From Labilithrix luteola (lineage in GTDB: Bacteria > Myxococcota_A > Polyangia > Polyangiales > Polyangiaceae), in NCBI RefSeq assembly GCF_001263205.1, contig NZ_CP012333.1, positions 4,317,001 to 4,381,000 of the forward strand: DNA of 64,000 nucleotides, read 5' to 3'. Numbering within the stretch: the stretch's first letter is position 1; each line of letters starts with the position of its first letter. Positions 26,787 through 35,896 of this stretch are shown here, in pieces. The notes under the pieces are model-generated. The model saw nothing but the letters and a program-made list of their open reading frames with translations, made no database searches and had not been told where the DNA came from. Position numbers and translations under genes: made by a program.

Positions 26787-27953
26787 TCAGCGAGGCGCAA
26801 CCGTGGGGCAACCTGCAACGATTCGCACGCCGAGAACGTCGCCGTCCATCACTCGGTTGCACGCCGTACCGAGAAGCGTGACGACGTTACCCTCGAGCTT
26901 CCACCCGTTCACGTTGTCCTTCGGAAGCACCACCTCGTCGAAATAGACGTTGACGAGGTTGGGGTCGGCCGGGGTCTCCGTGAGCGTGAACTCGCAGGTG
27001 GCGACGATCTTCGCCGCGATCTTCTTCAGCGTCGTGAGCAGGTCGGTCGAGCCGTTCGCCCCGACCGCGTAGTACTTGGGCGACGAGCCGAGCGCGGTAC
27101 CACCTGCCACGGCAAGCCCATCCAGAACGGCGGCATACGGTGCGCTTCCCGGGATGCCGATCACGTACGTCGGAAAGCCTGCGGTCTTGAGTGCGCCCAC
27201 GGCGGCTGTCGTCGGGCCGTCGTCGAGGCACGACTCGCGATAGCCGGTAGGCGGCTCGCAGCAGTTGAGGGGGCCTTCTTTCGGACAGCCCGGCGCGTCT
27301 TCGATGTTCGGCTGACACTCGGTGTAACCGCATCCAGCCGAGGCATTGCAGTTGGGGCCTCCGTCCGTCGCCAGGATCACGAAGGACTTGCCGGAGAGCG
27401 CTCGGAGCTTCGGGAGCACGAACCGCAGGGCCTCGGCGGTCGGCGTCCCACCGTTCGGTCCGGTGTTCGTCCCGGCGATGAGCGCGTTGGTGGTCGGACC
27501 GTCTCCGTTGCCAGGCGGATCACCGGGCCTTACGGGCAAGATCTCGACCGGCGGCGAGCACTGCTCCTGGCCGTACCCCGGGAACACCGTCGCGCCGAAG
27601 TTCGCGCGTGGACCGAGGGCCCTCACGATGGAGGCCATGGTGACGCGGACCTGATCCCACTTACCGTCCGAGGCCATGCTGCCCGAGCGATCGAGCACGA
27701 AGTACATGTTCGGGGCGTCGGTGAAGAGCGGGACGTCGACGCAATCGCAATACGAGCCGTCGTTGTTCGTGCAGAGCGGCACCTTCGGTCCGCCGTCGCC
27801 GAAGCCTCCGCCGTTCGCTCCGCCTCCACCGGAGGGCGTGTAGGACGGATCGCCGGCGGGCGGGGGCCGATGGTTCGAACCGCACCCTGCGAAGACGGCG
27901 AGGCCCGACGTCACCACCGCCACGACCGCCGCAACCGATGCCCGCTTCAGCAC
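26787..27953 (-). CDS. von Willebrand factor A domain lipoprotein
   Basis: 388 aa. GTG start at 27953 (MLKRASVAAVVAVV) with a lipoprotein signal and lipobox VFAGC, followed by a Gly-rich linker. The vWA domain (about 80-330) shows the MIDAS start YFVLDRSGSMA (DxSxS), the conserved Thr in GGTPTAEALRF, and ILATDGGPNCN for the third metal loop. Extra Cys-rich inserts (CGYTECQPNIEDAPGC ... NCCEPP) suggest extracellular disulfides. Such proteins mediate metal-dependent adhesion or assembly at the cell surface. It is divergent from the 985-aa repeat protein at 28114, so the 160-bp gap is likely a shared promoter region. Confidence 0.85.
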   Translation of the reverse strand: MLKRASVAAVVAVVTSGLAVFAGCGSNHRPPPAGDPSYTPSGGGGANGGGFGDGGPKVPLCTNNDGSYCDCVDVPLFTDAPNMYFVLDRSGSMASDGKWDQVRVTMASIVRALGPRANFGATVFPGYGQEQCSPPVEILPVRPGDPPGNGDGPTTNALIAGTNTGPNGGTPTAEALRFVLPKLRALSGKSFVILATDGGPNCNASAGCGYTECQPNIEDAPGCPKEGPLNCCEPPTGYRESCLDDGPTTAAVGALKTAGFPTYVIGIPGSAPYAAVLDGLAVAGGTALGSSPKYYAVGANGSTDLLTTLKKIAAKIVATCEFTLTETPADPNLVNVYFDEVVLPKDNVNGWKLEGNVVTLLGTACNRVMDGDVLGVRIVAGCPTVAPR

Positions 27954-28113
27954 TCGAAAAACGTAGCAGAACGAGGCGCAGGCTGGACAGTTCGGGGAAC
28001 AGTCCCGCCCGAATCTGGTTGCTCCTTTCGAGCGCTCCTTCGAACGCGCGCGCGTCCGCCGTGAGTCCGCGCCTCTGTGGTTGTAGAGTCCGGAGGCTCG
28101 CTCGTCGGCACAC

Positions 28114-31071
28114 ATGTCGCGCGTCCGAACCGCCCTCTCCATCTTTCTCACGGTGCTCTGCCTGATTTACGTGGCGAGCTGGCCGGGCGCGGTCGTGCGA
28201 CCGCTCGTCGTGGAGCTCACGGCCGCGCCGCTACCCGAGAACCTCGCCGAGCGCGACGGCGTGCTCGACGTGATCGTCAAGACGGCGGACGGCGAGAAGT
28301 CACCGGTGCCTTCGGCGCGCGTGCGGGCGTTCGCCATGATCGACGGACGAGCTCATGCGGCCGGCGAGGCGAAGACGGACGAGCAGGGGAGGGCCACCCT
28401 TCGCGAGCTGCCACATACCGAACATTGGATCGTCGCCGAGGCGCCCGGACGTGCGCGCGCCTCGCAGATGGTGGTCGTCGTCTCGGGCGCACGGCGCGTC
28501 GACCTCGAGCTCGGCGCTGCACACACGCTCGAGGTGGCCGTGAAGAACGAGCAGGGCGCGGCCATGGCGAATGTCGAGCTCGAGATTCGGGGCGGGGATC
28601 CCTTCCCGGTGGGCGCGCGCACCGACGAGCAAGGCCGCGCGTACGTGAGCCGTCTCGGCGAAGGTCCTTACGTCGTGACGGCGCGCGCGACGGGCTTCGA
28701 AGAAGTCGTCCAGCGGCGGGTGCCGGAAGGGCGCGTCTGCACCATCACGCTCTCGCGCCAGGGCGCCTTGATGGTCGCCGTGGTCGACGAAGCCGGTAAA
28801 CGTGTGCAAGGTGCACGTGTTCTGGTCGCGTCGCCGTCGCTCTGGCCGGCACGAGTCGCGGAGACCACGGCCGAGGGCACCGTGCGCATCGGCGGTCTCG
28901 ATACCGGCAGCTACTCCCTTCGCGCCGTGCAGGGGGCTCGCATCTCACCCATCGAAGTCGGTGTTTCGGTCGGCAAGGGGGACGAGCACGCCGTGGAGCT
29001 GAAGCTCGGTCCAGGCGTGATGATCGCGGCCCGCGTGGTCGACGCGCTCGAAGACGAAGGCATCCCGAAAGCCAAGGTCACGCTCGCGGAGAGCGGCCTG
29101 TCGCCGTTTCCGATCGAAGGTCTGACAGACAAGAACGGAATCGTGACACTCGGGCCGATCGCGCCGGGCTCGTCGACGCTCTCGGTGTCGGCCGAAGGCT
29201 ACGTCGCCAAACCGGCCACGCGCATCGAAGAGGTTCCTCCGGCGGAGGTGAAGATCGCGCTGGTTCGCGGCGGTGGACTCGTCGGACGAATCGTCGACGC
29301 ACGAGGCTACCCGGTCGACGGCGCGACGATCCGCGTGGTCGGCACCGACCTCGAAGGGTTGCCCATCGACGAAGAGCCCCACCGAACCTCCTTCCGCGAG
29401 GCACACTTCACGGCGGCTCTCGCCGGTCCGCGCCCGCTCATACCGGCAGGAGAGCTCGGGGTCATGCCGGGGCCTGTGCCGGGCATCCCACGCGCGGGTG
29501 CGAATCTCGCTGCCACGCTGCCCTCGGCGGTGAGGTCGTTCGCGCCTGCGGAGGTCGAACCGTGGATCAGCGGTCGCGACGGCACGTTCAAAGCGACGCC
29601 GATTCCGCCCGGGCGCGTGAGAGCCCTGGTGCGGCACCCGCAGTACGTCGAGGCCATGAGCGAGGTCGTCACGCTCGTGTCCGATCGCGATGCGCAGGTC
29701 GCCGACATCGTCTTGGCTCGCGGTGGAACGCTCGAGGGGCGCGTGGTCGATCTTCGAGGCAAGCCCGTTGCCGGCGCCCACGTCACGGTTCTCGCCACGC
29801 GCGGCTCCCTCGAACGCGTGACGCGGACGGGCACCGACGGCTCGTTCGGCTTCGCCTCGGTGCCCGAAGCGCTCACGGTGCTCGTGTCGCGCGACGAGGA
29901 CGTCACCCAGGTTGCGGCACGCGCCGAGATCTCCGTGCCCGACGGCGGTCGCAAGACGATGGAGATCGTCCTTCCCGAGGCGCGCGAGTCGCTCGCCGTT
30001 CGCGTGACCGCCGATCGTGGTTCGCCCGTCGGCAATGCGCAGGTGTCGGCCATCTCCCTCGACGCGGGCGAAGGCCTTCGGGTGACGGCGTTTACCGATG
30101 CCCGAGGTGAAGCCGTGCTGACTTCGGCCAAGGGCCTCGCGTTGCGTGTCGAGGTGCACGCGCCAGGACGCGCACCGAAGATCGTCACGACCACGCCGGA
30201 GACGACGAAGCTCGACGTCGAGCTGACGACCGCCGAGAGCGTGACCGGCGAAGTGTGGGCAAACCGTCGCGAGACCATCGAAGGCGCGGAGATCACGCTG
30301 CAGACCGAGACGGGCATGCGTCACGCCCGCACCGACAAGGAAGGCGTATTCACGATCCCCGAGGCCCCTCCCGGACGCGCCAAGCTGCGTATTCGCGCCA
30401 AAGGCCGCGCGCCGCTCGTGCGCGACGTGACGATCGAGGAGAGGGGAGGGCGCCGGGCGACCGACCTCGGCAAGATGGAGCTCGCCGAAGAGGGCGTCGT
30501 CGAAGGCACCGTGGTCGATGCGCGCGGCGAGCCCGTTCCTGGCGCGCGCGTGTCGAAGGACACCGTCCCGACCTATTTGCCTGCGTCGGGTGCAGGGCTC
30601 GCCGGCATTGCCGTGTGCGATTCGAAGGGCCACTTCCGCCTCGGCGAGCTCGCGGAAGGAGGCATCGTGCTCGAGGCCTACGCGCCCGACGTCGGCCGTG
30701 CGCATCTGACGGGCATTCGCGTCGTTGCGGGGCGAACCACGGATCGCGTGAAGCTCTCGCTCTCGCGCGATGCATCACCGACCGGCGAGCCGCTCGCGAC
30801 CGGCGGCGTGGCGGTCACGCTGGGCGAGACGGCCGCGGGGCTCGATGGTCCGGAGGTCGTCATCGTGGCCGTCGCCGATAGCAGCGAGGCCGAACGTGCG
30901 GGCCTCGCACCGAACGATCTCGTGGTCGAGGTGGGCGGCGTGCATCCGACCTCGATCGTCGATGCTCGCGCTCGCCTCTCGGGGCCCGTTCATGACGATG
31001 TCCTCGTAAAAGTCCGCCGCGGTGAACGGAATCTCACGTTCCGCGTCGCGCGCGAGGCCGTGCGCCGTTGA
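28114..31071 (+). CDS. Large exported protein: tandem carboxypeptidase-regulatory-like domains and C-terminal PDZ
   Basis: 985 aa. The N-terminus MSRVRTALSIFLTVLCLIYV is a signal or anchor. About eight or nine repeats of an approximately 85-aa beta-sandwich follow, each with the pattern V.D..G.PV..A.V......TDE.GRA.L..L..G.Y.V.A.A.GF (for example DEQGRATLRELP, DEQGRAYVSRLGEGPYVVTA, DARGEAVLTSAKG), the CarboxypepD_reg-like fold. The last 90 residues (about 895-980: VTLGETAAGLDGPEVVIVAV ... AGLAPNDLVVEVGGV) form a PDZ domain. This is probably a periplasmic or outer-surface stalk with a peptide-binding tip. No enzyme motif is seen. It is divergent from the vWA lipoprotein; the two may be functionally linked (inference). 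Confidence 0.85.
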   Translation: MSRVRTALSIFLTVLCLIYVASWPGAVVRPLVVELTAAPLPENLAERDGVLDVIVKTADGEKSPVPSARVRAFAMIDGRAHAAGEAKTDEQGRATLRELPHTEHWIVAEAPGRARASQMVVVVSGARRVDLELGAAHTLEVAVKNEQGAAMANVELEIRGGDPFPVGARTDEQGRAYVSRLGEGPYVVTARATGFEEVVQRRVPEGRVCTITLSRQGALMVAVVDEAGKRVQGARVLVASPSLWPARVAETTAEGTVRIGGLDTGSYSLRAVQGARISPIEVGVSVGKGDEHAVELKLGPGVMIAARVVDALEDEGIPKAKVTLAESGLSPFPIEGLTDKNGIVTLGPIAPGSSTLSVSAEGYVAKPATRIEEVPPAEVKIALVRGGGLVGRIVDARGYPVDGATIRVVGTDLEGLPIDEEPHRTSFREAHFTAALAGPRPLIPAGELGVMPGPVPGIPRAGANLAATLPSAVRSFAPAEVEPWISGRDGTFKATPIPPGRVRALVRHPQYVEAMSEVVTLVSDRDAQVADIVLARGGTLEGRVVDLRGKPVAGAHVTVLATRGSLERVTRTGTDGSFGFASVPEALTVLVSRDEDVTQVAARAEISVPDGGRKTMEIVLPEARESLAVRVTADRGSPVGNAQVSAISLDAGEGLRVTAFTDARGEAVLTSAKGLALRVEVHAPGRAPKIVTTTPETTKLDVELTTAESVTGEVWANRRETIEGAEITLQTETGMRHARTDKEGVFTIPEAPPGRAKLRIRAKGRAPLVRDVTIEERGGRRATDLGKMELAEEGVVEGTVVDARGEPVPGARVSKDTVPTYLPASGAGLAGIAVCDSKGHFRLGELAEGGIVLEAYAPDVGRAHLTGIRVVAGRTTDRVKLSLSRDASPTGEPLATGGVAVTLGETAAGLDGPEVVIVAVADSSEAERAGLAPNDLVVEVGGVHPTSIVDARARLSGPVHDDVLVKVRRGERNLTFRVAREAVRR

Positions 31072-31112
31072 GAGCGGTGGCCGAACGACGATCGCTCATC
31101 TAGCTTCGAGCG

Positions 31113-32342
31113 ATGAGCTTGCTGCGCGCCTTGGTCACGCCGTCGTCGTTCACTCTCGCGCTCGGCCTTCTGGTCTGTGGTGCTTGTGGTGACGACGGTT
31201 CGGACGCGGCGGGCGGTTCGACGCGCACGCCCGGCGACTCTTCGGCGGACGGTGGAGGAACGTCGGATGGATCGCAGGCCAACGACGCGTCGGGAACGGA
31301 TTCGTCGACGCCCGCCAAGCCGACCATCCTCTACGCCATGACGGGCGGCGACGACGGCAAGATCCACGTCTTCCGCGTCGATCCGACGAGCGGCGACTGG
31401 CAGTCCACCGGCGCGTTCGAGGCGGGCGCGAACCCGTCGTTCCTCGCCGCCGATCTCGCGCGCGGCCGCGTCTACGCCGTCGACGAAAACAACGACGGCC
31501 AGGTGCTCGCCTTCTCCTTCGATCGAACGGCGGGTACGCTCGCTCCCCTCGGCAATCCCGTGCCGTCCGGCGGCAATGGTCCCACGCATCTCTCGCTCGA
31601 CCCGAGCGGCAAGTTCGTGCTCGTCGCGATGTACGGTGCCGGGCGCGTTTCGACGTTCCCGGTCCAGGCCGACGGCTCGCTCGGCGTTGCCGCCGACACG
31701 AAGAACTCCGGTGAGAAGGCCCACCTCGCGATCGTGAATCCGTCGGGCGGCTTCGCGTTCGTCCCGTGTCTCGGCGCCAACTACGTTGCGCAATACACGT
31801 TCGACGCGGCCGGGAAGCTCACCGCCAATACGGGCGGCAACGCGAGTCCACCCGCGGGGGCCGGTCCTCGTCATCTCGACTTCCATCCGAGCGAGATGTT
31901 CGCCTACGGCACGAACGAGCTCGCGAGCACGATGACGAGCTACGCGTTCGACAAGACGACGGGCAGGCTCTCACCGATCGAGACGCAGTCGATGCTGCCT
32001 GCCGACTTCACCGACGACAACACGGCGGCTGAGGTCTACGTGCACCCCACCGGCAAGTTCGTCTATGGCTCCAATCGCGGTCACGATTCGATCGCCGTCT
32101 TCACCGTCGACACGAGCTCCGGCAAACTCACGCTCTCGTCGCACGCCAAGACGAACGGGGAAACGCCGCGTAGCTTCGCGATCGACAAGGCTGGGCGCTT
32201 CCTCTTCGCGGGCAACGAAGGCACCGGCACGGTTCAGCCTTTCCTCATCGATGCATCCACCGGAGCACTCACGCCCATCGGGGAGCCGCGCGAGGTGCAC
32301 AAGCCGACGTTCGTCGGCCTCTTCGCGTTCGACGCGCCCTGA
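31113..32342 (+). CDS. Lactonase-family seven-bladed propeller lipoprotein
   Basis: 409 aa. The signal peptide has lipobox VCGAC, then a Gly/Ser/Asp linker. The domain from about 70 is a seven-bladed propeller of the 6-phosphogluconolactonase/3-carboxymuconate cyclase family (PF10282 type): repeated blades read VDPTSGDWQSTG, GGNGPTHLSLDPSGKFVLVA, GPRHLDFHPSEMFAYGTNE, VYVHPTGKFVYGSNRG and TPRSFAIDKAGRFLFAGNE. In cytoplasmic Pgl members the enzyme hydrolyses 6-phosphogluconolactone; a lipoprotein location here makes a different, extracytoplasmic lactone or a non-enzymatic role more likely. It is a single gene, followed by a strong hairpin before the convergent small gene. Confidence 0.88.
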   Translation: MSLLRALVTPSSFTLALGLLVCGACGDDGSDAAGGSTRTPGDSSADGGGTSDGSQANDASGTDSSTPAKPTILYAMTGGDDGKIHVFRVDPTSGDWQSTGAFEAGANPSFLAADLARGRVYAVDENNDGQVLAFSFDRTAGTLAPLGNPVPSGGNGPTHLSLDPSGKFVLVAMYGAGRVSTFPVQADGSLGVAADTKNSGEKAHLAIVNPSGGFAFVPCLGANYVAQYTFDAAGKLTANTGGNASPPAGAGPRHLDFHPSEMFAYGTNELASTMTSYAFDKTTGRLSPIETQSMLPADFTDDNTAAEVYVHPTGKFVYGSNRGHDSIAVFTVDTSSGKLTLSSHAKTNGETPRSFAIDKAGRFLFAGNEGTGTVQPFLIDASTGALTPIGEPREVHKPTFVGLFAFDAP

Positions 32343-32350
32343 GCATCGGC

Positions 32351-32396
32351 CTCTCCGAGGCGCACGCCACGCCTCCGCAGCGCGCGCCTCGGAGAG
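32351..32396. terminator. Terminator-like hairpin between convergent genes
   Basis: Perfect 13-bp stem CTCTCCGAGGCGC (32351-32363) with GCGCCTCGGAGAG (32384-32396), loop 20 nt, directly after the lactonase stop and before the stop of the convergent small gene. There is no clear T tract, so this could be a transcript-end hairpin or a bidirectional block. Confidence 0.55.
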
Positions 32397-32406
32397 AGCC
32401 TCTCGT

Positions 32407-32649
32407 TCAGCGCGTGGGCTGCGCCGGGTGATCCGGTGCGCGCATCGGCTCGTTCGGGTGATCCATCGTCGGCGCGGGCATCTGCCTCGGACGATTCATG
32501 CCACGCGAGAAGAGCAGCCCGAGCAGTACGAGCGCCGCGATGGCGACGACGGGCCAGACCCATTTCGGCGTGGAGGGTCGGTTGATCCCTTCCGGCATGC
32601 CGACGTTGCGCTGGCGGACGTAGGGATCGTTTGCGTTGTAGGTTGCCAT
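32407..32649 (-). CDS. Small single-span membrane protein
   Basis: 80 aa: a short polar N-terminus (MATYNANDPYVRQRNVGM), one membrane helix (WVWPVVAIAALVLLGLLFSRG), then a Pro/Met/His-rich tail. ATG 32647-32649 with AGGAGG about 20 nt upstream and GAGGCACC nearer; the longer in-frame extension upstream is Arg-rich and unlikely. No family is recognised. Convergent with the lactonase gene. Confidence 0.65.
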   Translation of the reverse strand: MATYNANDPYVRQRNVGMPEGINRPSTPKWVWPVVAIAALVLLGLLFSRGMNRPRQMPAPTMDHPNEPMRAPDHPAQPTR

Positions 32650-32913
32650 GGCGGTGCCTCTGCCTCCTGGTGCACGGCGCGATCGAAACGCACCGCGCCG
32701 ATCGTTGTGGATGGGCCAACGCCCGGCTGCCATTTGACGCAACGACCGTGCTCGCCGCGCCTCGAGCACGTCGTGGCGCCGATCCCTGCAGCGGCACGGA
32801 ATGCTTCGGCTCGGCGATGAGGCGGGCTGCATCGATTTCACGGTCGAGTCCGAGCGCGGGCCGATAGAGATCAAATTCCGGGGCCGCATGGGCTACCTTC
32901 CGGGCGGGCTGCC

Positions 32914-34167
32914 GTGCACGAGACGTCGAACATCGCCGACCCGTTCTTCCTCGTGGGCGCCACGCTCGACGGACAGTTCCGTCTCGATGCGGTCGTCGGC
33001 GAGGGCGGCTTCGGCGTCGTCTATCGCGGCTTTCACCTCGCGCTCGAGCAGCCCATCGCGGTGAAGGTGCTCAAGGTGCCGGACGAGGCGCCGGAGTTTC
33101 GCGAGATGCTGCTCGGCAAGTTCCGCGAGGAAGCGAAGCTGCTCTACTCGCTCTCGCAGCAGTCGCTCGACATCGTTCGCGCCATGAGCTTCGGCGGCGT
33201 GATGACGCCCGCGGGCGTGTGGGCGCCGTACATGGTGCTCGAGTGGCTCGACGGCAGGTCGCTCGACGACGATCTCGAAGATCGACGGCGTCGAGGTCTT
33301 CGAGGCCGCTCGGTCGACGAAGCGCTCGCGCTCTTGGCGCCGGTGGCTTCGGGCCTGTCGGTCGCGCACCGGCGACGCGTGGTGCATCGCGACGTCAAGC
33401 CGGGCAACGTGTTCCTCCTGCCGCCGACGCCAGGCGGCGCAGCGCGCGCGAAGGTCCTCGATTTCGGTATCGCGAAGGTGCTGCGCGAAGACGGAACGGC
33501 GGGAACGCGGAGCAAGTTCGCGTCGTTCACGTGGCTCTACGGAGCACCCGAGCAGCTCGATCCCCGGCTGGGTTCGATCGGGCTCTGGACCGACGTTCAC
33601 GCGTTCGCGCTCGTGCTGACGGAGCTCTTGACCGACCGCGCGCCCATCGACGCGCGAGACACGGTTGCGCTTTACAAGCTGGTCACGGATCCCGCGGTCC
33701 GGCCAACGCCGCGCCAGCGCGGGGCGAACGTCCCCGACGCGATCGAGAACGTGTGCCGTCGCGCGCTCGACGTCGATCCGACCGCGCGCTTCCCCTCGAT
33801 CGACGAGTTCTGGATCGCGCTCGAAATGGCGCGCCGTCAGAGCGCGAGCGCGGGCACGGTGATGACGCCGTCGGTACGATCGAGCCACCACACACCGATG
33901 CCCATCCCCGTTCCCATGGCCAACCCGCACGCGCCGCCGCGCACGGGCCAGCCGGGGCCGCCTCCTCCACTGCAGACGGCGTTTCCGGTGCCTCCGCAGA
34001 CGGGCCATCCAGGGCCGCCCGGCGTGCCGCAGACGATGTGGCGGCCGCCCTATCCGATTCGCCCCACCCGCACGTCGTCCGCTCCGATGATCATCGCCAT
34101 CGTGCTCATCGTCGTGCTGATGCTCTTCACGTTCACGTGCGCGACGATGTACGCCGCCTGCGGTTGA
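32914..34167 (+). CDS. Membrane Ser/Thr protein kinase
   Basis: 417 aa. GTG start (MHETSNIADPFFLVGATLDG). The kinase domain (about 20-300) is complete: Gly loop VGEGGFGVVYRG, Lys in IAVKVLK, catalytic loop VHRDVKPGNV, DFGIAK, and an APEQ variant of APE (YGAPEQLD). A Pro/Gly/Gln-rich linker of about 80 residues follows, then a C-terminal membrane segment (MIIAIVLIVVLMLFTFTCATM) with almost no residues beyond it. It is therefore tail-anchored with no external sensor domain; regulation must come from partners or the linker. It ends 3 bp before the stop of the convergent thioesterase gene. Confidence 0.92.
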   Translation: MHETSNIADPFFLVGATLDGQFRLDAVVGEGGFGVVYRGFHLALEQPIAVKVLKVPDEAPEFREMLLGKFREEAKLLYSLSQQSLDIVRAMSFGGVMTPAGVWAPYMVLEWLDGRSLDDDLEDRRRRGLRGRSVDEALALLAPVASGLSVAHRRRVVHRDVKPGNVFLLPPTPGGAARAKVLDFGIAKVLREDGTAGTRSKFASFTWLYGAPEQLDPRLGSIGLWTDVHAFALVLTELLTDRAPIDARDTVALYKLVTDPAVRPTPRQRGANVPDAIENVCRRALDVDPTARFPSIDEFWIALEMARRQSASAGTVMTPSVRSSHHTPMPIPVPMANPHAPPRTGQPGPPPPLQTAFPVPPQTGHPGPPGVPQTMWRPPYPIRPTRTSSAPMIIAIVLIVVLMLFTFTCATMYAACG

Positions 34168-34170
34168 CGG

Positions 34171-34623
34171 TCAGGCGCTCTCGCCCGCCAGCAGGATGTC
34201 GCGCATGGCATCGGGGATGCGCAGCAGCTTGTGCTGGTGATCGATGCAGCCGAGGCGCGTGTAGCCCTCGTTGAGAAGCACGCCGTCGCGTCGAATGCGG
34301 TACGAGAACTTCATCGACACCGCACGCAGCTCGGTGAGCGTGGTCTCCACTTCGAGCATGTCGTCGAAGCGCGCCGGAAGCTTGTAAGATGCATGCGCTT
34401 CCACCACCGGCAAGTGCCAGCCGCGCGCGGCCCAATCGGCGTAGGTCACGCCGCGGCGACGGAGCCATTCCACGCGGCCCGCCTCGAAGTACACGAGGTA
34501 GCTGCCGTGATGGACGATGCCCATCAGGTCGGTTTCGCAGAAGCGGACGCGCATGGGCGTCACGGTCCTGCTCTTTTCCGGATCGATCTCGAAGCCGAAC
34601 GGCGGAATGGATGAGGCTGCCAT
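34171..34623 (-). CDS. Acyl-CoA thioesterase, YbgC/4-hydroxybenzoyl-CoA thioesterase family
   Basis: A 150-aa hot-dog-fold thioesterase. The catalytic signature RFCETDLMGIVHHGSYLVYFEAGRVEWL contains the active-site Asp (ETD) and the HH..Y pattern typical of YbgC-type enzymes, which hydrolyse short-chain or aromatic acyl-CoA or acyl-carrier thioesters. The rest (VVEAHASYKLPARFDDMLEV ... SMKFSYRIRRDGVLLNEGYTRLGCID) fits the family through to the end. ATG 34623 start. Divergent from the membrane protein/miaE operon. Confidence 0.93.
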   Translation of the reverse strand: MAASSIPPFGFEIDPEKSRTVTPMRVRFCETDLMGIVHHGSYLVYFEAGRVEWLRRRGVTYADWAARGWHLPVVEAHASYKLPARFDDMLEVETTLTELRAVSMKFSYRIRRDGVLLNEGYTRLGCIDHQHKLLRIPDAMRDILLAGESA

Positions 34624-34690
34624 CGTCGAAAACGCTCGTTACCATACCTTCCCGGGCGCGCCGTCGCCCTATCGATTAGGCTGGCCGATC

Positions 34691-35226
34691 GTGAGTAAGC
34701 GCCGTCATTTGCCCATCCTGAAAGCCGAGCCGGAGCGGCCCGCGCAGGACGTCGAGGACGACGACGCGAAGCGCCCACCGTGGCACTGGGTGGGATTCGG
34801 CACGATCGCCATCTTCGCGGCGTGGCTTCCGCTCGCGTACGCAGCCCAGGCGGTCGTGGTGAGGGTCATGACGCGCGAGTTCGGTGCCGCGGCCACGCCT
34901 GCCGAGATCTCGGAGAAGCTCGCGGCCGCTTCGTCCGCCGAACGCCTGCGCATCACCGCAATTCTCGCGTTGCCGAATGCGCTCTCGTTCGCGCTCGCAT
35001 CGTTTGCTGGAGGCTATCTCGTCGGCCGGTTCGGACCGAAAGCAGGTGGGCGCGAGGCGGCGTTTTCGGGCGCCGTCACGGCCTTGCTTGCCGTGGTGAT
35101 CGCGTGGGGAGGCCTGTCGATCGGGTATTTGCTCACCGCTGTCGTCATCTTCCTCGTCGGGGTTGGCTTCGCGGCATGGGGGGGCGTGTGGGGTCGGCGA
35201 AGCGGGAAAAATCGCCCGCCGACTGA
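34691..35226 (+). CDS. Four-segment membrane protein (frameshifted near its 3' end)
   Basis: GTG start at 34691 (VSKRRHLPILKAEPERPAQD). Four membrane segments: WVGFGTIAIFAAWLPLAYAA, ITAILALPNALSFALASFAG, a third around FSGAVTALLAVVIAWGG, and GYLLTAVVIFLVGVGFAAWGG. As printed the frame runs on into miaE. One extra G in the G7 run 35178-35184 instead gives the tail GRVGSAKREKSPAD and a TGA at 35224-35226, which separates it cleanly from miaE. I therefore treat it as a separate 178-aa protein. No known family is recognised; it resembles small membrane proteins of the YrzE/TIGR04086 kind only in layout. Confidence 0.65.
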
Positions 35227-35260
35227 TGCCGGGCCGCTCCCGTGCTATCTCCCTTCCCCG

Positions 35261-35896
35261 ATGTTTTGCCTGAGAGTTCCGACGGATCCTGGTTGGGCGC
35301 GAGCAGCCGTGCGCGATCTCGACAGCGTCCTCGTCGATCACGCCCACTGCGAGATGAAGGCGGCCACGAACGCCCTCTCTCTCGTGGTCCGTCATCCGGG
35401 CGATCTCGGGCTCGTCCGCGCCCTCACCGATCTGGCGAGTGAGGAGCTCGATCACTTTCGTCGCGTCGTCGCGTTCATCGAGCGACGAGGTCTGGCTCTC
35501 GGTCCGCCTCCCGTCGACCACTACGCCGCCGAGCTCCGCAAGGCGGTGAGTCGTCTGCCCAAGTCGCCTCTTCCGCCCGTGGTCGATCGTCTCCTCGTCG
35601 GGGCGCTCATCGAGGCTCGTTCGTGCGAGCGCTTCAAGCTGCTGCTCGAGGCGCTGCCGGAGAGCACCGCGCAGGACCTTCGGGGGTTCTACGAGGAGCT
35701 GTTCGCGGCCGAGGCGCGTCACTACCGCCAGTACGTGGATCTCGCCACGCAGGCGGCGCGCAGCGCGGAGTTGTCCGAGGGCGTTCAGGGGCTCGAAGCC
35801 GAAGTCGTCCCGCGTCTGCAAAAGCTCGCCGAGGCCGAGGGCGCCATCGTGGCCTCTCTGACCGAAAGCGACCTTCGCGCCTCCGTGCACGGCTGA
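35261..35896 (+). CDS. miaE: tRNA-(ms2io6A)-hydroxylase
   Basis: A 211-aa ferritin-like di-iron enzyme that hydroxylates the isopentenyl group of 2-methylthio-N6-isopentenyladenosine at position 37 of tRNAs reading UNN codons, using O2. The start MFCLRVPTDPGWARAAVRDLDSVLVDHAHCEMKAA is the family start. Iron-binding Glu/His motifs are visible: HAHCEMKAA, SEELDHFRRV, ARSCERFKLL and AAEARHYRQY. ATG 35261. Its substrate needs MiaA and MiaB, which are not in the window. The downstream gene starts inside its stop (TGATG), so at least the next two genes form an operon with it. Confidence 0.9.
   Translation: MFCLRVPTDPGWARAAVRDLDSVLVDHAHCEMKAATNALSLVVRHPGDLGLVRALTDLASEELDHFRRVVAFIERRGLALGPPPVDHYAAELRKAVSRLPKSPLPPVVDRLLVGALIEARSCERFKLLLEALPESTAQDLRGFYEELFAAEARHYRQYVDLATQAARSAELSEGVQGLEAEVVPRLQKLAEAEGAIVASLTESDLRASVHG

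Noticed and set aside
25533..28064. An 843-codon plus-strand open frame opposite the hybrid kinase and vWA genes
   Set aside because: It spans two convincing genes on the other strand, and its product is Arg/His/Val/Asp-rich without domains. Such long antisense frames are normal in high-GC DNA.
28945..30705. A 586-codon minus-strand frame opposite the repeat/PDZ protein
   Set aside because: The sense strand shows regular repeats and a PDZ domain; the antisense product is Arg/His-rich with no family.
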